From Amylibacter sp. (GTDB lineage Bacteria > Pseudomonadota > Alphaproteobacteria > Rhodobacterales > Rhodobacteraceae): 6,284 bases of DNA. This document shows positions 5,073 to 6,284 of this stretch, in pieces; the stretch's first letter is position 1; every line of letters starts with the position of its first letter. The notes beneath the pieces were generated by a model. That model was not told the origin of the DNA. It did not search any database and saw only the letters and a program-made list of their open reading frames with translations. A program made the translations under genes and the position numbers. The stretch is taken from NCBI GenBank assembly GCA_027083485.1, contig JALWOO010000311.1, forward strand, positions 1 to 6,284, written 5' to 3'.

Positions 5073-5918
5073 CTAAATGACTGCTGCCGGAAGCCTTCGA
5101 CGGCTTGTTATCATCCCGTCGCCTGCTGCCTCTATACGGGTGCAGACCTTTGTCAGTTTTTCACAGGTTACGGCCATAAAATGGGCATTGGCATGCAAAA
5201 GCATTTCGGGATTTTGCATGATTCCCACATGACCCTTCCAGAAAACCAGATCGCCCCGTTGCAATGTTGCGTCCGGTGACAGTACCTCGCCCAGAGATTC
5301 TTCCTGTAGGTCGCTATCACGTGGAGCTCCTACGCCCTGAGCACGCAGGGAGATATGCACCAGGGCCGAACAATCAAGGCCGGTATTGCTATCGCCGCCC
5401 CACAGATATGGCACATGTAAAAAGCGCTCTGCCACCTCGACAAAATCCGTAAAGTTCCGCCCGATCGGGGCGAGCTGCTGCAAGGGGACAAATCCACCTG
5501 TGGCCAGTTTTGCATATCCGTTTTCAGCCCCTACAACAGCCAGAAAACCGGCAAATGGCAGGCGCATCAGCGGAACGGTTTTCAGGCCAGGTTCCGGATA
5601 CACATGCGCCCCCATAGAACAAACAATATGGGATGGCATCTGATAGGCACCTAAATCGGTTTGCAAAACATAGCCGACATAGCCGCCATCCTGTGCCTGC
5701 CCGAAACAATAGCCGTCACCGGAATCCGGTTCCAGAACGCGAAAACCGTCACCATACAGCATTTGTCGTTCCAGCCCGCCATCAGGTTCGCGACGGATAT
5801 CGCAAACCGGAACCTGAACAGAATGAAGAACCCCTTCAACACAGGGGACATCGGTTGCGGTTTCACGCAAGGAAACATGGGCAACGCGCGCATTGCGCGG
5901 GGTTAAACGGCGATCCAT
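5073..5918 (-). CDS. SH3b-NlpC/P60 (C40) cysteine peptidase, YkfC-like
   Basis: The product is 281 residues with no signal peptide or membrane segment, so it should act in the cytosol. Two SH3b-like segments cover about residues 20-92 (ending GGYVGYVLQTDLG) and 96-150, followed by an NlpC/P60 domain at 155-270. The catalytic triad is visible: Cys183 in GLDCSALV, His230 in GHVGIM and His242 in LLHANA, with the 12-residue His-His spacing of the family. Such enzymes cut the gamma-D-Glu to diamino-acid bond of murein peptides. Relative to the cysteine, Tyr171, Trp173, Ser184, Asp201 and Ser202 fall where Bacillus YkfC has its residues for free N-terminal L-Ala peptides (from memory). The ATG overlaps the stop of the upstream M17 gene by one base, a sign of translational coupling. 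A role in murein peptide recycling with that aminopeptidase is inferred. Confidence 0.9.
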   Translation of the reverse strand: MDRRLTPRNARVAHVSLRETATDVPCVEGVLHSVQVPVCDIRREPDGGLERQMLYGDGFRVLEPDSGDGYCFGQAQDGGYVGYVLQTDLGAYQMPSHIVCSMGAHVYPEPGLKTVPLMRLPFAGFLAVVGAENGYAKLATGGFVPLQQLAPIGRNFTDFVEVAERFLHVPYLWGGDSNTGLDCSALVHISLRAQGVGAPRDSDLQEESLGEVLSPDATLQRGDLVFWKGHVGIMQNPEMLLHANAHFMAVTCEKLTKVCTRIEAAGDGMITSRRRLPAAVI

Positions 5919-6284
5919 TAGCTTGCAAACCTTTGCTCAATGACTTCCAACATGGCACGGGCGGATTGGCAGGCCCCGCCCTGACTACGGGCGGGTTTGG
6001 CACGCGGGGTCCAGCCATACAGGTCCAGATGCACAAAGCTCTCGGCGTAATCGACAAAGCGGCGCAAAAACAATGCTGCTGTTATCGCCCCGCCAAACCC
6101 GCCCGCAGGCGCGTTGTCCAAATCTGCAATATCCGGTTCTATGTCGGCCTCGTAAGGATCCCAGAACGGCATCCGCCACAGCGGATCATGGGTTTTGCGT
6201 GCTGCCCGCAAAATAGCATGGGCCAATCCGTTATCATCGGTAAAAAACGGCGGCAAATCCGGACCAAGCGCCACCCGTGCGGCT
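5918..6284 (-). CDS. M17 family leucyl aminopeptidase, C-terminal part (partial)
   Basis: The gene runs off the right edge; the last 121 codons are visible, ending TAA at 5918-5920. M17 enzymes are cytosolic two-metal aminopeptidases that release N-terminal amino acids from peptides. The visible part starts AARVALGPDLPPFFTDD, matching the TLTGAARVALG block of the catalytic domain, then WRMPFWDPY, DIADLDNAPAGGFGGAITAALFL and FVHLDLYGWTP, all conserved in this family. The signature NTDAEGR and most metal ligands lie beyond the window, so activity cannot be judged. It is the upstream partner of the NlpC/P60 gene, with TAATG overlap. It could be PepA-like or one of the alphaproteobacterial M17 paralogues usually found next to NlpC/P60 genes, so no symbol is given. 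Confidence 0.9.
   Translation of the reverse strand, partial: AARVALGPDLPPFFTDDNGLAHAILRAARKTHDPLWRMPFWDPYEADIEPDIADLDNAPAGGFGGAITAALFLRRFVDYAESFVHLDLYGWTPRAKPARSQGGACQSARAMLEVIEQRFAS

Noticed and set aside
1..6284. CRISPR array, tRNA, rRNA, phage, toxin-antitoxin or defence genes.
   Set aside because: No regularly spaced repeats, T-loop motifs or recognisable proteins of these kinds appear on either strand.

Overview
The window looks like chromosome from an alphaproteobacterium, most probably of the Rhodobacterales. The evidence is the order ftsK end then lolA, the M17 aminopeptidase/NlpC-P60 gene pair, an HspQ protein and the overall protein character. GC content is moderate for that group. 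This placement rests on gene content and remembered family patterns, not on a database search.

Layout. Bases 1-189 hold the last 62 codons of ftsK (DNA translocase, gamma domain), closed by a perfect 10-bp hairpin with a T tract (209-246). lolA (274-885, +) follows and encodes the periplasmic lipoprotein carrier. A stem-loop at 904-936 separates it from a convergent gene for a lytic-transglycosylase-like lipoprotein (947-1525, -), which has a plausible promoter at 1562-1589. Upstream of that lies an AEC-family membrane transporter (1607-2488, -), read from a GTG start with a good Shine-Dalgarno site. It is divergent from hspQ (2589-2921, +). hspQ runs tail to tail into a gamma-glutamyltransferase-family Ntn hydrolase (2939-4519, -). 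A sparse region (4520-5072) holds two strong minus-strand hairpins, one of them a textbook terminator, and a palindrome in front of the hydrolase gene. The right end is a translationally coupled pair on the minus strand: an M17 leucyl-aminopeptidase-type gene, cut by the window edge (5918-6284), and a cytosolic SH3b-NlpC/P60 peptidase (5073-5918).

How the genes relate. Much of the window concerns the cell envelope: lipoprotein transport (LolA), peptidoglycan cleavage (SLT lipoprotein) and probable cytosolic breakdown of murein peptides (M17 plus a YkfC-like NlpC/P60). HspQ belongs to protein quality control. The transporter and the GGT-family enzyme are metabolic genes of unknown substrate.

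I see no CRISPR array, transposase, phage gene, tRNA or rRNA. Most of the window is ordinary core chromosome. The points most worth a second look are the altered substrate pocket of the GGT-family protein, the residues that make the NlpC/P60 protein look like YkfC, the terminator squeezed between ftsK and lolA, and the hairpin-bounded orphan segment at about 4598-4908.
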